A DNA stretch of 8,730 bases from Bacillota bacterium (GCA_009787135.1 WRGP01000173.1:1-8730); one strand, 5' to 3'. Counted from the first letter of the stretch, positions 1 to 7,485 are shown. The notes: a model not told the origin generated them from the sequence alone. Made by a program: numbers and translations.

Positions 1-331
1 CCAGCCGCTTCACGCGCGCGGTCACGACCAGCGGCTTCTTGGCCGGCAGGCGGCGCTGAAACAGGCGGCACAGCACTGCGGCCGCCAGCATCAAAAGTGA
101 GCCCGCGGCAAGCGTCCAGTCGTCGAAGGTGATGCGCATCAGCAGCGTGACCCCGGCAGTGGCGAGCACGGACGTGATCAGGCCAGGCCCAAATGCCCGC
201 AGCCAGTTGCGCCTGAGCGTGCGAAAATACCCGCCGAACTGGTAGCTCTCCAGTTGGTAATACTGCAGTGAAATTCGGGTGCATAGCACGGCTGACAGCG
301 CCGCGCAGAGTAAGTACCCTAAACGGATCAT
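1..331 (-). CDS. N-terminal part of a membrane-anchored protein, probably MurF-like Mur ligase (partial, runs off the left edge)
   Basis: The visible 110 residues begin at an ATG (329-331) behind a GGAGGG ribosome site at 337-342, six bases from the start codon. There are three hydrophobic segments, at about residues 3-23, 46-65 and 72-91, the last followed by a basic stretch with LPAKKPLVVTARVKRL. The first segment is followed by a QYYQLESYQFGGYF stretch. From memory, some Clostridia and Actinobacteria carry Mur ligases (UDP-MurNAc-tripeptide:D-Ala-D-Ala ligase family) with an N-terminal membrane region of this style, with a QLE(S/G)Y-x-x-x-x-Y motif and a T(A/K)RVKRL motif just before the ligase domain. 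That assignment is inference, because the ATP-binding ligase domain lies outside the window. What is seen is a short multi-pass membrane region. The gene starts 40 bases after the hydrolase stop on the same strand, so co-transcription is likely. Alternative: an unrelated small membrane protein. Confidence 0.5.
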   Translation of the reverse strand, partial: MIRLGYLLCAALSAVLCTRISLQYYQLESYQFGGYFRTLRRNWLRAFGPGLITSVLATAGVTLLMRITFDDWTLAAGSLLMLAAAVLCRLFQRRLPAKKPLVVTARVKRL

Positions 332-349
332 GTGTTCCCTCCAAACGGT

Positions 350-370
350 GGGGATTTCTTTCGAAACCCC
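350..370. other. small stem-loop between the hydrolase stop and the next gene
   Basis: GGGG-A-TTTC, loop TTTC, then GAAA-CCCC forms an eight-pair stem with one bulged A. It lies two bases after the hydrolase stop codon and eight bases before the ribosome site of the downstream gene on the minus strand. No T-run follows on the minus strand, so it does not look like an intrinsic terminator. It could be an RNA processing or stabilising hairpin, or chance. Confidence 0.3.
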
Positions 371-371
371 T

Positions 372-1169
372 TCATGGCGCGAATTTTTCAGATTCGCGCC
401 TTGCCAAAAAGTGCTCCACAATTTGAAGAAACTCCGGAAGCTTCTCCAGATACGCATAGTGCGTCCCACCCGCCAGCACGACCAGCCCCGCGTCCGGGAT
501 CATCTCTTCCATCCGGCGGCCCATCCACAGCGGCGTCTCGGTATCCTCGCCGCCCCATAGGAGCAGCGTAGGCGCCTGCACCTTGGGAAGATAAGGCTCC
601 ACATCGAAGTTCACGACCTTGACAAAGGTCTTGCGCATCTCCGCGTCCAGCGCGTTATAATCCCGCGAGCCGTACCGTTTCCGAAGCGCCTCGCGCATCC
701 GCTCCGGCAGGGGGCCGAAAATCTTCAGGCTGTCCAGCGTTTCACTGACGCCCCGAAGGCGCTTATACATAGCGGAGCGCCTTTTTTGCGCATCCGTCGG
801 CTCAGCGTGCAGCCCGGCCGCGCCGGTCAGCGCCAGCTTGCCCACAATCTCCGGGTATGTCGCCGCCAGCAGCAGGGCGACGCGCCCGCCGTGCGAATGG
901 CCGATGATATCGCAGCCCTCAATGCCCAGGGTTCGAATGACCTCGGCGGTCATCTCCATATAGTCCTCCGCGCCCCAAGGCTCCGGCGGACGCCCGCTTT
1001 TCCCATGGCCCGCGAAATCAATTGCCGTCACTTGGGCGCGCTTTGACAGCCGCTCCGTAACGGGCCTCCAAAGCTCCGTGGAACAGCCCCAGCCATGCAG
1101 CAGCAGCACGTTCCTTCCCTCGCCGTGCCGCTCGCAGTATACGCTGGCTCCATGGGCGGTTATGAGCAT
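372..1169 (-). CDS. alpha/beta-fold hydrolase (265 aa)
   Basis: This is a single-domain cytoplasmic alpha/beta hydrolase of normal family length. The oxyanion-hole HGWG lies at residues 25-28, followed by the conserved D-x-x-G-H-G-x-S segment at 51-58. The nucleophile elbow GHSHGG is at 90-95 (Ser92), the acid is Asp209 in LLLWGGEDTETP, and the base is His237 in GGTHYAYLEKLPEF. The catalytic triad is therefore complete. There is no signal peptide or membrane segment. A helical cap-like insertion spans about residues 120-190, rich in Arg and Lys. The ATG start is supported by GGGAGG about nine bases upstream. The family covers esterases, haloperoxidase-like enzymes, epoxide and C-C bond hydrolases, so the substrate cannot be told. 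It lies 143 bases downstream of mfd and 40 bases upstream of the membrane-protein gene, all on one strand, so it may be in the same transcript or have its own promoter in the gap. Confidence 0.85.
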   Translation of the reverse strand: MLITAHGASVYCERHGEGRNVLLLHGWGCSTELWRPVTERLSKRAQVTAIDFAGHGKSGRPPEPWGAEDYMEMTAEVIRTLGIEGCDIIGHSHGGRVALLLAATYPEIVGKLALTGAAGLHAEPTDAQKRRSAMYKRLRGVSETLDSLKIFGPLPERMREALRKRYGSRDYNALDAEMRKTFVKVVNFDVEPYLPKVQAPTLLLWGGEDTETPLWMGRRMEEMIPDAGLVVLAGGTHYAYLEKLPEFLQIVEHFLARRESEKFAP

Positions 1170-1282
1170 ATGCCGGTTCCTCCCAAAGGTACAAAAAATG
1201 CCTCAAAATATGCAACGGAACAAACGGCCGGATATCGCGCACGGCCGCGGGCGCGCCTTACAGGCGACCGCCTCCACACCGT

Positions 1283-1307
1283 CCAAACACTAGTATAGCC
1301 CAAACAC
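1283..1307 (-). promoter_or_regulatory. possible promoter/operator between mfd and the hydrolase
   Basis: On the minus strand a TATACT -10-like hexamer (1292-1297) is flanked on both sides by the same eight bases, GTGTTTGG (1283-1290 and 1300-1307), one repeat period being 17 bases. No convincing -35 hexamer sits at the right distance, since CCGCAT is found there. The repeats could be an activator site or chance. The rest of the 143-bp gap (1170-1312) shows only GC-rich short inverted repeats and no clear terminator for mfd. Confidence 0.25.
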
Positions 1308-1312
1308 ACGCT

Positions 1313-4300
1313 TTATGCGGCCTCCATGCCATACCACACCTTTTCCATCGCCGCAAGCGCCTCCCGCAGCAACTCCTTGGGCGGGAGCTTTGGCGCGCGA
1401 AGCACGAGGCTCGCGGGCGAGCGGGCGGAAAAGATCAGGCGCTTGTCCGCGGCGTTTACCGCCGCGAACAGCTTCGTCAGATCGGGCGACGCGCCCTCGG
1501 CAAAGCGCATTTTCACCTGGCCCGCCGCGTATCCGACGAAATCAATTCCCAATTTATTGCAATACGCTTTTAGCAGCGCGATGTCCATGAGCAGCTCCAC
1601 CTGCTCCGGCGCGTCGCCGTAGCGGTCCGTAATCTCCTCCACAAGGTCCATGGCCGCCTCACGGCCGTCCACGGACGCGATGCGCTTGTACAGCTCGAGG
1701 CGCTGCGCGTCCGATGGCACGTATTCGGCGGGCAGAAACGCGTCCACAGGGTACTCCACCCGCGTCTCGATCGCGGCGGCCTCCCCCATCTCGCCGCGAA
1801 TCTCCCGCACTGTCTCCTCCATCAGCTTGCAATACATATCATACCCAACCGCCGAGAGGAACCCGTGCTGCTCCGCGCCCAGCAGGTTGCCCGCGCCGCG
1901 TATCTCCAAATCGCGCATGGCAATGCGAAATCCCGAACCGAATGTCGTAAACTCGCGGATGGCGTTAAGCCGCTTGTCCGCGGTCTCCGTGAGCACCTTA
2001 TTGGGCGGCACGGTCAGATACGCGTACGCCAGGCGATTGGAGCGCCCCACACGCCCGCGAAGCTGATAGAGCTGCGAGAGGCCGAAATGATCGGATTCAC
2101 ATACGATCAGCGTGTTGCACTTGGGGATATCCAGGCCGGATTCAATAATCGTCGTGCACAGCAGCACGTCGTATTTCCCTTCGTAGAAGTCCACCATCAC
2201 GTCCTCCAGCACATGCTCCCGCATCTGCCCATGGCCGATGGCGATGCGCGCCTCGGGTACGAGCGTTCGGAGTTTTTGATGAAACCGCTCGATGCGGTCC
2301 ACGCGGTTATAGAGCACATACGATTGCCCGCCGCGCTGGATTTCCCGGGTAATGGCGTCGCGCACCAGGGCGTCGGAATACTCCACCACATACGTCTGCA
2401 CAGGGTAGCGCTCCTCCGGCGGCGTCTCCAAGAGGCTCATGTCGCGGATGCCCACCATGGACATATGCAGCGTGCGCGGGATGGGCGTGGCGGAGAGCGT
2501 CAGTACGTCCACATTTTGCCGTAGGTTTTTGATCGTCTCCTTGTGCTGGACGCCAAAGCGCTGCTCCTCGTCCACGATAAGCAGCCCCAGATCATAAAAC
2601 CTGACGTCCTTGCCCAGCAGCCGGTGCGTGCCCACAACGATATCGATCTCCCCCCGCTTCAGCCTTTGGAGGATCTCCTTCTGCTCAGCGGCGGTCTTAA
2701 AGCGGCTGAGCACCTCAAAGCGCGCGGGAAAGCCCGCGAAGCGCTCCTTGATGGTGTTATAATGCTGCTGCGCCAGAATCGTCGTCGGCACGAGGATCGC
2801 GACCTGCTTGCCATCCACCGCGGCCTTGAACGCCGCGCGCAGCGCCACCTCGGTCTTGCCGTACCCCACGTCGCCGCACAGCAGGCGGTCCATGGCCGAA
2901 GCCGACTCCATATCCGCCTTGATCTCCGCGATGGCCTGAAGCTGATCGGGCGTTTCCTCAAAGGGAAAGTTATCCTCAAACTGGCGCTGCCAGGCGGAAT
3001 CGGAGCCAAAGGCATAGCCCTTGGCGGCCTTGCGGCTGGCGTAGAGCTTCACCAGATCAAACGCCATGGCGCGGATGGACTGTTTAACCTTCTGCTTCTG
3101 CCGCTGCCACTCCACGCCGCCCAGCTTGTTAACGCGCGGGGCCGCGCCATCCGCGCCGATGTAGCGCTGCACACGGTCCATCTGGTCCGTGGGCACATAG
3201 AGTTTATCGCTGCCTTGATACTGCACGTAGAGGTAGTCGCGCCAAAGCCCCTCGCTCTGAAGGCGCACCGTGCCTTTGTAGATGCCCACGCCGTGGATCT
3301 CGTGCACCACGTAGTCGCCCACCGAAAGATCGGTAAACGCGGCGATGCGCTCGCCGGCGTTGCGGCGGGTGCGGCGCTTCTGGTAGGCGGCGCCATAAAG
3401 GTCCGCGTCCGCGATGACGGCGAACTTGAGCGCGGGATACGTAAAACCGTGCGAGAGCGAAAGCGGCAGAATGGCCGTGACGCCCGGGGCTATGGCCTCA
3501 ATCGTATCTTCATTGCAGGCGGCATGGATGTCATGCTCCTGAAGATTTTTCTGCAGCCGCTCGCCGCGGGCCGCGCCGCCAGCCAGCAGGGCCACCTGCC
3601 AGCCCTCCGCGCGAAAGCGCTTGAGGTCCACGGCCAGCTCCTTAAACTGGTTCTGATAGGCTGTCGCGCCCGTTCCCTCGATTTTGATTATTTCCCTCGG
3701 CGAGAGCCCGGCCATGGTGCGCAGGAAGGACGAGAAGATCACGCCGCCGCGCGCTGTCAGGCGGGCAAAAATATCCACGTCCGTAAACAGCAGCCCGGCC
3801 TGCCCCGGCAGCGCCTCGCCGCGCTCCAGCGCGCTCTTGTACGCCTCCATAAACTCCAAATGCCGGTTGCTCAGCACATCGCGCAGCTTGTCCGGCTCGT
3901 CCAGCACCACGATGGGGCTGTCCATCCAGTCCGCCGCCGTCTGCGTAGCCTCGTAGAGCAGGTGGACGTACGCCTCCATGTTGGGAAAGGGGATGCCGGA
4001 CGCGGCGTTCTCAATATTGCGCCGCACGCGGGACGCCAGCTTATCGTCCGCGGTGCCGGGGCGCAGCTGCAGCCTGGCGACGCTTGGGTCGATATCCGAA
4101 AGCGAGGGAAGCGTGTCCCAGTCGCCGTCCGCCTGAGCTAACGGCGCGGCCACCGCATGGCCGTGCCGCGTGAGCGCGTCCTCAAGCGCGCTCCCGAGCG
4201 ACGCAGCCGCCGAGCGGGCTTGGGCTTCATCGCCAAAGAGCAGTTCCGCCGCGGGCGGAAGCAGCGCTGAGCGAAGATTTTCGCTGGAGCGCTGCGTGGA

Positions 4301-4924
4301 CGTCTCAAACACGCGGATGGAGTCGATCTCATCGTCAAACCACTCAATGCGCAGGGCGCTGGAACGATCCGGCGGAAACACGTCCAAAATGCCGCCGCGC
4401 ATGGCGAACTGGCCCTTATAGTCCACGCGCTCCTCACGCTCGTATCCCGCCCTGACGAGCGCGCGCGCCAGGCTGGCGGGGTCCAAGACCTGGCCCACCT
4501 CCAGCCGGTGCTCATGCGCTATAAAGCCGCCCTTTGGCATCAGGCGGTGCTGAATGGAATCCACGGACGCCACAACGACCCGCGCCGTACCCGTGGCGGC
4601 GGCGTGCAGCGTTTCCACGCGCCGGTTGGTGATCTCGCGGCTGGCGGCCGAGGTATGGTACAGCGCGACCTCCCGCGCCGTGAGCAGGTACACGCCCTGG
4701 CCCAGGAACTGCGTCAGATCGTCAAAACAGCGGCTGGCGTGCGCCTCGCCCGTGGCGATAAACAGCACCGGCCGCCCTGTATCCCGCGAGAGCGCGGCGG
4801 CCAGGTGCGCCTTTTGCCCGTCAGACATGCCAAACGCGGTCACGAGCGTCCCGGCCTTTGCCGCCGCCAGCAGCTGCCGATACGGCGCGTAGTCTTTCAG
4901 CGGCGTAAAAAAGAAATCCCTCAC
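1313..4924 (-). CDS. mfd: transcription-repair coupling factor Mfd (1203 aa)
   Basis: Mfd removes RNA polymerase stalled at DNA lesions and recruits UvrA for transcription-coupled repair. Domains in order: UvrB-like N-terminal modules (about 1-330, with the FAMRGGILDVFPP element near 173-185); the CarD-like RNA-polymerase-interacting domain near 530-590 (VGDYVVHEIHGVGIYKG, then KLYVPTDQMD); superfamily 2 helicase motor with Walker A GDVGYGKTE at 684-692, DEEQ at 785-788, SAT at 811-813 and the motif VI QLRGRVGRS at 954-962; and the C-terminal TRCF regulatory domain near 1060-1155. Length is close to the 1148 of E. coli and about 1177 of B. subtilis, so it is full length. The start is GTG (4922-4924), overlapping the pth stop TGA by sharing GTGA; a GGGAGG site lies four bases upstream, inside pth. 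This tight overlap implies translational coupling. Pth-mfd adjacency is the classic Bacillota order. Confidence 0.97.
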   Translation of the reverse strand: MRDFFFTPLKDYAPYRQLLAAAKAGTLVTAFGMSDGQKAHLAAALSRDTGRPVLFIATGEAHASRCFDDLTQFLGQGVYLLTAREVALYHTSAASREITNRRVETLHAAATGTARVVVASVDSIQHRLMPKGGFIAHEHRLEVGQVLDPASLARALVRAGYEREERVDYKGQFAMRGGILDVFPPDRSSALRIEWFDDEIDSIRVFETSTQRSSENLRSALLPPAAELLFGDEAQARSAAASLGSALEDALTRHGHAVAAPLAQADGDWDTLPSLSDIDPSVARLQLRPGTADDKLASRVRRNIENAASGIPFPNMEAYVHLLYEATQTAADWMDSPIVVLDEPDKLRDVLSNRHLEFMEAYKSALERGEALPGQAGLLFTDVDIFARLTARGGVIFSSFLRTMAGLSPREIIKIEGTGATAYQNQFKELAVDLKRFRAEGWQVALLAGGAARGERLQKNLQEHDIHAACNEDTIEAIAPGVTAILPLSLSHGFTYPALKFAVIADADLYGAAYQKRRTRRNAGERIAAFTDLSVGDYVVHEIHGVGIYKGTVRLQSEGLWRDYLYVQYQGSDKLYVPTDQMDRVQRYIGADGAAPRVNKLGGVEWQRQKQKVKQSIRAMAFDLVKLYASRKAAKGYAFGSDSAWQRQFEDNFPFEETPDQLQAIAEIKADMESASAMDRLLCGDVGYGKTEVALRAAFKAAVDGKQVAILVPTTILAQQHYNTIKERFAGFPARFEVLSRFKTAAEQKEILQRLKRGEIDIVVGTHRLLGKDVRFYDLGLLIVDEEQRFGVQHKETIKNLRQNVDVLTLSATPIPRTLHMSMVGIRDMSLLETPPEERYPVQTYVVEYSDALVRDAITREIQRGGQSYVLYNRVDRIERFHQKLRTLVPEARIAIGHGQMREHVLEDVMVDFYEGKYDVLLCTTIIESGLDIPKCNTLIVCESDHFGLSQLYQLRGRVGRSNRLAYAYLTVPPNKVLTETADKRLNAIREFTTFGSGFRIAMRDLEIRGAGNLLGAEQHGFLSAVGYDMYCKLMEETVREIRGEMGEAAAIETRVEYPVDAFLPAEYVPSDAQRLELYKRIASVDGREAAMDLVEEITDRYGDAPEQVELLMDIALLKAYCNKLGIDFVGYAAGQVKMRFAEGASPDLTKLFAAVNAADKRLIFSARSPASLVLRAPKLPPKELLREALAAMEKVWYGMEAA

Positions 4925-5511
4925 GCGTCCTCCCGGCTGCTCTTCTTGTTGAATGCCCGCATCGCCGCCTCCACCCCGTCCGCCACCAGCACCCGCACCG
5001 CGTCCGCGGCCATCAAATAGCTGGCGAACGCCTCCTTTTGCGCCTCAGCGCCCGCATAATGGGAGATCACCCAGTCCACCATGTCCCACCCATCCGGCGG
5101 CGGGCCGATGCCCACGCGCACACGGGGAAAATCTTCACGCCCGAGCAGGCCGATGACCGAGCGCATGCCGTTGTGCGTGCCCGAGGAACCGGACGGCCGC
5201 ACGCGGACCGTGCCTGGCGGCAAATCCACGTCGTCATAGACGAGGATGAGGTTTTGCGGCGCGGGCTTATACCATTGCACCAGCGGCACAACGCTCTCGC
5301 CGCTTACGTTCATATACGTCTGCGGCTGGGCGAGGATGAGGCGCTTCCCCGCATAATTCCCTTCCCCCACCTTCGCGCGGGCGCGGTGCTTTTGAAGGCG
5401 GATGTTCGTCTTGGCCGCCAGAATCTCCACCACGTCAAAGCCCGCGTTGTGGCGCGTGCGCGCGTATTTCTCGCCCGGGTTGCCCAGGCCCACGATCAAA
5501 ACTGTATCCAT
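4921..5511 (-). CDS. pth: peptidyl-tRNA hydrolase (196 aa)
   Basis: Pth cleaves the ester bond of peptidyl-tRNAs dropped from ribosomes, recycling tRNA in the cytoplasm. The N-terminal GLGNPG (residues 8-13) is followed by RHNAGF with the catalytic His21. The other active-site positions are present: Asn11, Asn68 in TYMN, Asp93 in YDDVDLPPG, and Asn114 in THNGM. Length fits the bacterial family (about 190 residues). The C-terminus is slightly extended with a basic tail NKKSSREDA. The ATG start (5509-5511) lies only four bases after the stop of the preceding acetyltransferase gene, and its nearest purine-rich GGAAGG is rather far upstream, so expression probably depends on coupling to that gene. 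Its own stop overlaps the mfd GTG start. In Bacillus the gene prs usually stands between glmU and pth; it is absent here. Confidence 0.97.
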   Translation of the reverse strand: MDTVLIVGLGNPGEKYARTRHNAGFDVVEILAAKTNIRLQKHRARAKVGEGNYAGKRLILAQPQTYMNVSGESVVPLVQWYKPAPQNLILVYDDVDLPPGTVRVRPSGSSGTHNGMRSVIGLLGREDFPRVRVGIGPPPDGWDMVDWVISHYAGAEAQKEAFASYLMAADAVRVLVADGVEAAMRAFNKKSSREDA

Positions 5512-5515
5512 CGGC

Positions 5516-6574
5516 CTACAATTTACCTTCCGTCTTTCGCCGCTCCACCCAGCCCTCTTTGTTCGTCTGGCGCTCCCTGGCGATGGCGAACGCGCCGGCC
5601 GGCACCTCGTCGGTGATGGTGGAACCCGCGGCCACGTACGCGCCCGGCCCGATCCGCACAGGGGAGATCAGGTTCACATTGCAGCCGATGAACGCGTCGT
5701 CCCCGACCGTGCTCCGGTGCTTGGCCTTGCCGTCGAAGTTTACAAACACGACGCCGCAGCCGAGGTTCACCCTTTGCCCCACGTCGCTGTCGCCCACGTA
5801 TGTCAGGTGCGAGATATGGGCGCCGTCGCCGACGGTGCTGTTCTTAAGCTCCACAAAATCGCCCACGCGGCAGCCGTTCCCCACCCGCGCGCCGGGCCGG
5901 AGGTACGCGAAGGGCCCGACGGTGGTCTTGTTCCCCACGCTGCACTCTGTCAGCACGGAGTTTTCCACGGTCGTATCATCCCCGATGCTGGACGCGTGGA
6001 CGCGGCACCCGGGCAGCAGCGTGCAGCGCACGCCGACGGCGGTGCAGCCGGTCAAGGTGCAGCCGGGGTAAATGACGGTGCCCGCGCCGACGCGCACATC
6101 CGCATCAATGTATGTGCGCCTTGGGTCCAGCAGGACGACGCCGGCGGCCATGAGCGCCTCCGCCTTGCGGTGGCGCAGCGTCTTGAGCGCCTCGGGGAGC
6201 TCCCCCGGTTCCTTGACGGAAACAAGCGCCCCGTCGCTGAGCCGGACCTTTTGCGCCTCCTTGCTCCCCGGCATTTCGCAGCGCGGCAGCCCGTCCGCGG
6301 CCCCTTTGGCGATGGTGGTTTTGCCGCTCTGCTCCGCCTTTTCCAGCAGCAGGCGGCAATCGGCCCCGGTGATGAAGGGCATGGCCGCGTCCAGCAGCAG
6401 CGTAACGACGTCTGAAAGCCCGCCCAGCGCCTCCCCCAGCGCGGCCTCCGGGATTTCGCGCACGTCCTCGCAGCAGGCGGAAGCGGCGGCACGCACGGCG
6501 GGCAGCAAAAAAGGCGCGACGGCGCGGCCGCCGGGGCCGCTGCCCGCCGTTACGATCAACGCGGTATGGTTCAT
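5516..6574 (-). CDS. GlmU-type glucosamine-1-phosphate N-acetyltransferase with degenerate, shortened N-terminal domain (352 aa)
   Basis: Bifunctional GlmU (about 456 aa) acetylates GlcN-1-P and then transfers UMP to give UDP-GlcNAc. Here residues about 150-352 form a complete left-handed beta-helix acetyltransferase domain with hexapeptide repeats. By spacing, the E. coli active-site residues all align: Arg226 (YLRPG), Lys244 (VELK), His256 and Tyr259 (SHLTYVGD), Asn270, Asn279 and Lys285. The E. coli NYDG is NFDG here. The end QTNKEGW matches GlmU tails. In contrast the first about 135 residues are some 100 shorter than a uridylyltransferase domain and lack its L-x-x-G-x-G-T-R-M-x-S-x-x-P-K signature; only ALIVTAGSGPGGR and LLLDAAMPFIT resemble the G-rich loop and the GDVPL element. 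The protein probably retains only the acetyltransferase step; loss of uridylyltransferase activity is inference. ATG start with AAGGAT seven bases upstream. Immediately followed by pth. Confidence 0.85.
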   Translation of the reverse strand: MNHTALIVTAGSGPGGRAVAPFLLPAVRAAASACCEDVREIPEAALGEALGGLSDVVTLLLDAAMPFITGADCRLLLEKAEQSGKTTIAKGAADGLPRCEMPGSKEAQKVRLSDGALVSVKEPGELPEALKTLRHRKAEALMAAGVVLLDPRRTYIDADVRVGAGTVIYPGCTLTGCTAVGVRCTLLPGCRVHASSIGDDTTVENSVLTECSVGNKTTVGPFAYLRPGARVGNGCRVGDFVELKNSTVGDGAHISHLTYVGDSDVGQRVNLGCGVVFVNFDGKAKHRSTVGDDAFIGCNVNLISPVRIGPGAYVAAGSTITDEVPAGAFAIARERQTNKEGWVERRKTEGKL

Positions 6575-6595
6575 GTTGTCATCCTTTCAAATATT

Positions 6596-6601
6596 ATTAT
6601 A
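6596..6601 (-). promoter_or_regulatory. possible -10 box upstream of the GlmU-type gene
   Basis: A perfect TATAAT on the minus strand lies 22 bases before the start codon of the acetyltransferase gene. The hexamer 17 bases upstream is TATCCC, a poor -35 match. Two copies of TTTGATG (6603-6609 and 6612-6618, nine-base period) stand just upstream. The transcript leader would be about 15 bases, which is just enough for the ribosome site. The remainder of this 78-base gap (6575-6652) shows only weak inverted repeats around GCATTATGC and no clear terminator for the redox gene. Confidence 0.4.
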
Positions 6602-6652
6602 CATCAAAGCCATCAAAAGGGATACCCTCCCCCATGCATAATGCGTTATCTT

Positions 6653-7423
6653 TCATAAAAAAAACTCCGGCTGCTTTTCACCACGGCTGGCAATGGTCAA
6701 AAACGCTTTTGCCATGACCCCTTTTGCTTTTCCATAAGTTCTTGCCTTTTGCGGACAATACCTAATGCACCGCATACAGCGAATACATGATGAACCCGCC
6801 GTTCTTCGCGGATCCGCTATTGCCTGCGCTGGACATAATTTGCCGCACACGCCACAACCTGTACATTTTTTATTGCCATGAGGTTTGATTGGCAGCATAT
6901 CCCTCGGACGTGACGGCATCTTGCCTTTGATGGGCATGGCTTCAAAGGCAACTGCACATGAAATTTTTTCTTTCACCTGTTTGATGAAGTCTGAAATTTT
7001 CGCTGCATCCCGCGAATCAGGCCTGCCCTGCGCAATTCCGTTGACCACATTGTGCGCTGAAACAATGGCCGCAGCGGCAATCGGTATAAATCCATTTGCG
7101 GCTGCAAGTTGCTGAAATTCAAATAGGGCGTCAAAATAATGCACGTTACCATATGTCACAACAAGTATGGCCGGCGTATTCTTTCCCTTCAATTGCTTGA
7201 TTCGCTTTTCCGCCATGCTGGGAACCCGGGCGCCGTATATGGGAATTCCAATCAGCGCCAAATCATGCCCGCCAAAAGAATACGCGTTATCTCGACTTTC
7301 ATGTGGCGTTACGTCAATTTCCTCTTTCGGCAAATCAAATTCCGGCAACATGAGTTTTAGCACGGATCTTGTCGTACCCGTCGGGCTAAAATATATGGCG
7401 TATACCTTTCCCAGAATGGCCAT
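6653..7423 (-). CDS. EFR1-type flavodoxin-like/2[4Fe-4S] ferredoxin fusion protein (256 aa)
   Basis: The N-terminal half (about 1-155) is a flavodoxin-like fold: beta strand plus phosphate loop FSPTGTTRS at 12-20 for FMN, and strand-loop IGIPIYGARVP near 58-68. The C-terminal part carries two classical four-cysteine [4Fe-4S] motifs, Cys187/190/193/197 (CTGCGVCGKLCP) and Cys213/216/219/223 (CIRCMRCIRYCP). Such EFR1 family proteins are common in Clostridia and are thought to carry electrons; partner and pathway are unknown. No signal peptide or membrane segment. The ATG at 7421-7423 follows AGGAG (7435-7439) by 11 bases. The gene is clearly AT-richer than its neighbours: 23 G+C of 60 in 7081-7140 against 46 of 60 in 5881-5940 within the adjacent acetyltransferase gene. 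It sits between purR and glmU, where many relatives have spoVG. Lateral acquisition is inferred. Confidence 0.88.
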   Translation of the reverse strand: MAILGKVYAIYFSPTGTTRSVLKLMLPEFDLPKEEIDVTPHESRDNAYSFGGHDLALIGIPIYGARVPSMAEKRIKQLKGKNTPAILVVTYGNVHYFDALFEFQQLAAANGFIPIAAAAIVSAHNVVNGIAQGRPDSRDAAKISDFIKQVKEKISCAVAFEAMPIKGKMPSRPRDMLPIKPHGNKKCTGCGVCGKLCPAQAIADPRRTAGSSCIRCMRCIRYCPQKARTYGKAKGVMAKAFLTIASRGEKQPEFFL

Positions 7424-7456
7424 TTTTTGTCGCTCTCCTAATTTCAGGCAATGGCG

Positions 7457-7485
7457 TTTCTATCCCCGTTCCTGCCCCGTGAAAA
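7457..7485 (-). promoter_or_regulatory. possible promoter of the flavodoxin/ferredoxin gene
   Basis: On the minus strand TTTTCA (7480-7485), in one arm of the large palindrome, is followed after exactly 17 bases by TAGAAA (7457-7462). Each hexamer matches four of six consensus positions for the main sigma factor. The predicted transcript would start near 7450, giving a leader of about 27 bases that holds the AGGAG site. The match is weak, but the geometry is good and would place the palindrome over the -35 region as an operator. Confidence 0.3.

Noticed and set aside
1018..1242. Minus-strand open frame of 74 codons spanning the mfd-hydrolase gap
   Set aside because: Its second half overlaps the hydrolase in another frame; no ribosome site or family resemblance was seen.
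2543..4141. Long plus-strand open frame of 532 codons
   Set aside because: It lies entirely within mfd on the opposite strand, has no recognisable domain, and arises from the high GC content of mfd codons.
5402..6415. Plus-strand open frame of 337 codons across pth and the acetyltransferase gene
   Set aside because: Antisense to two clearly recognisable genes, with low-complexity His/Arg/Ala-rich translation and no motif.
6105..6492. Frameshift in the acetyltransferase gene explaining the missing uridylyltransferase motif
   Set aside because: The translations of the other minus-strand frames here show no G-x-G-T-R-M or GDVPL element, and the domain is too short overall by about 100 residues.
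6606..6655. Terminator after the flavodoxin/ferredoxin gene
   Set aside because: Only short stems (GCAT/ATGC and GGG/CCC) with no proper T-run were found.
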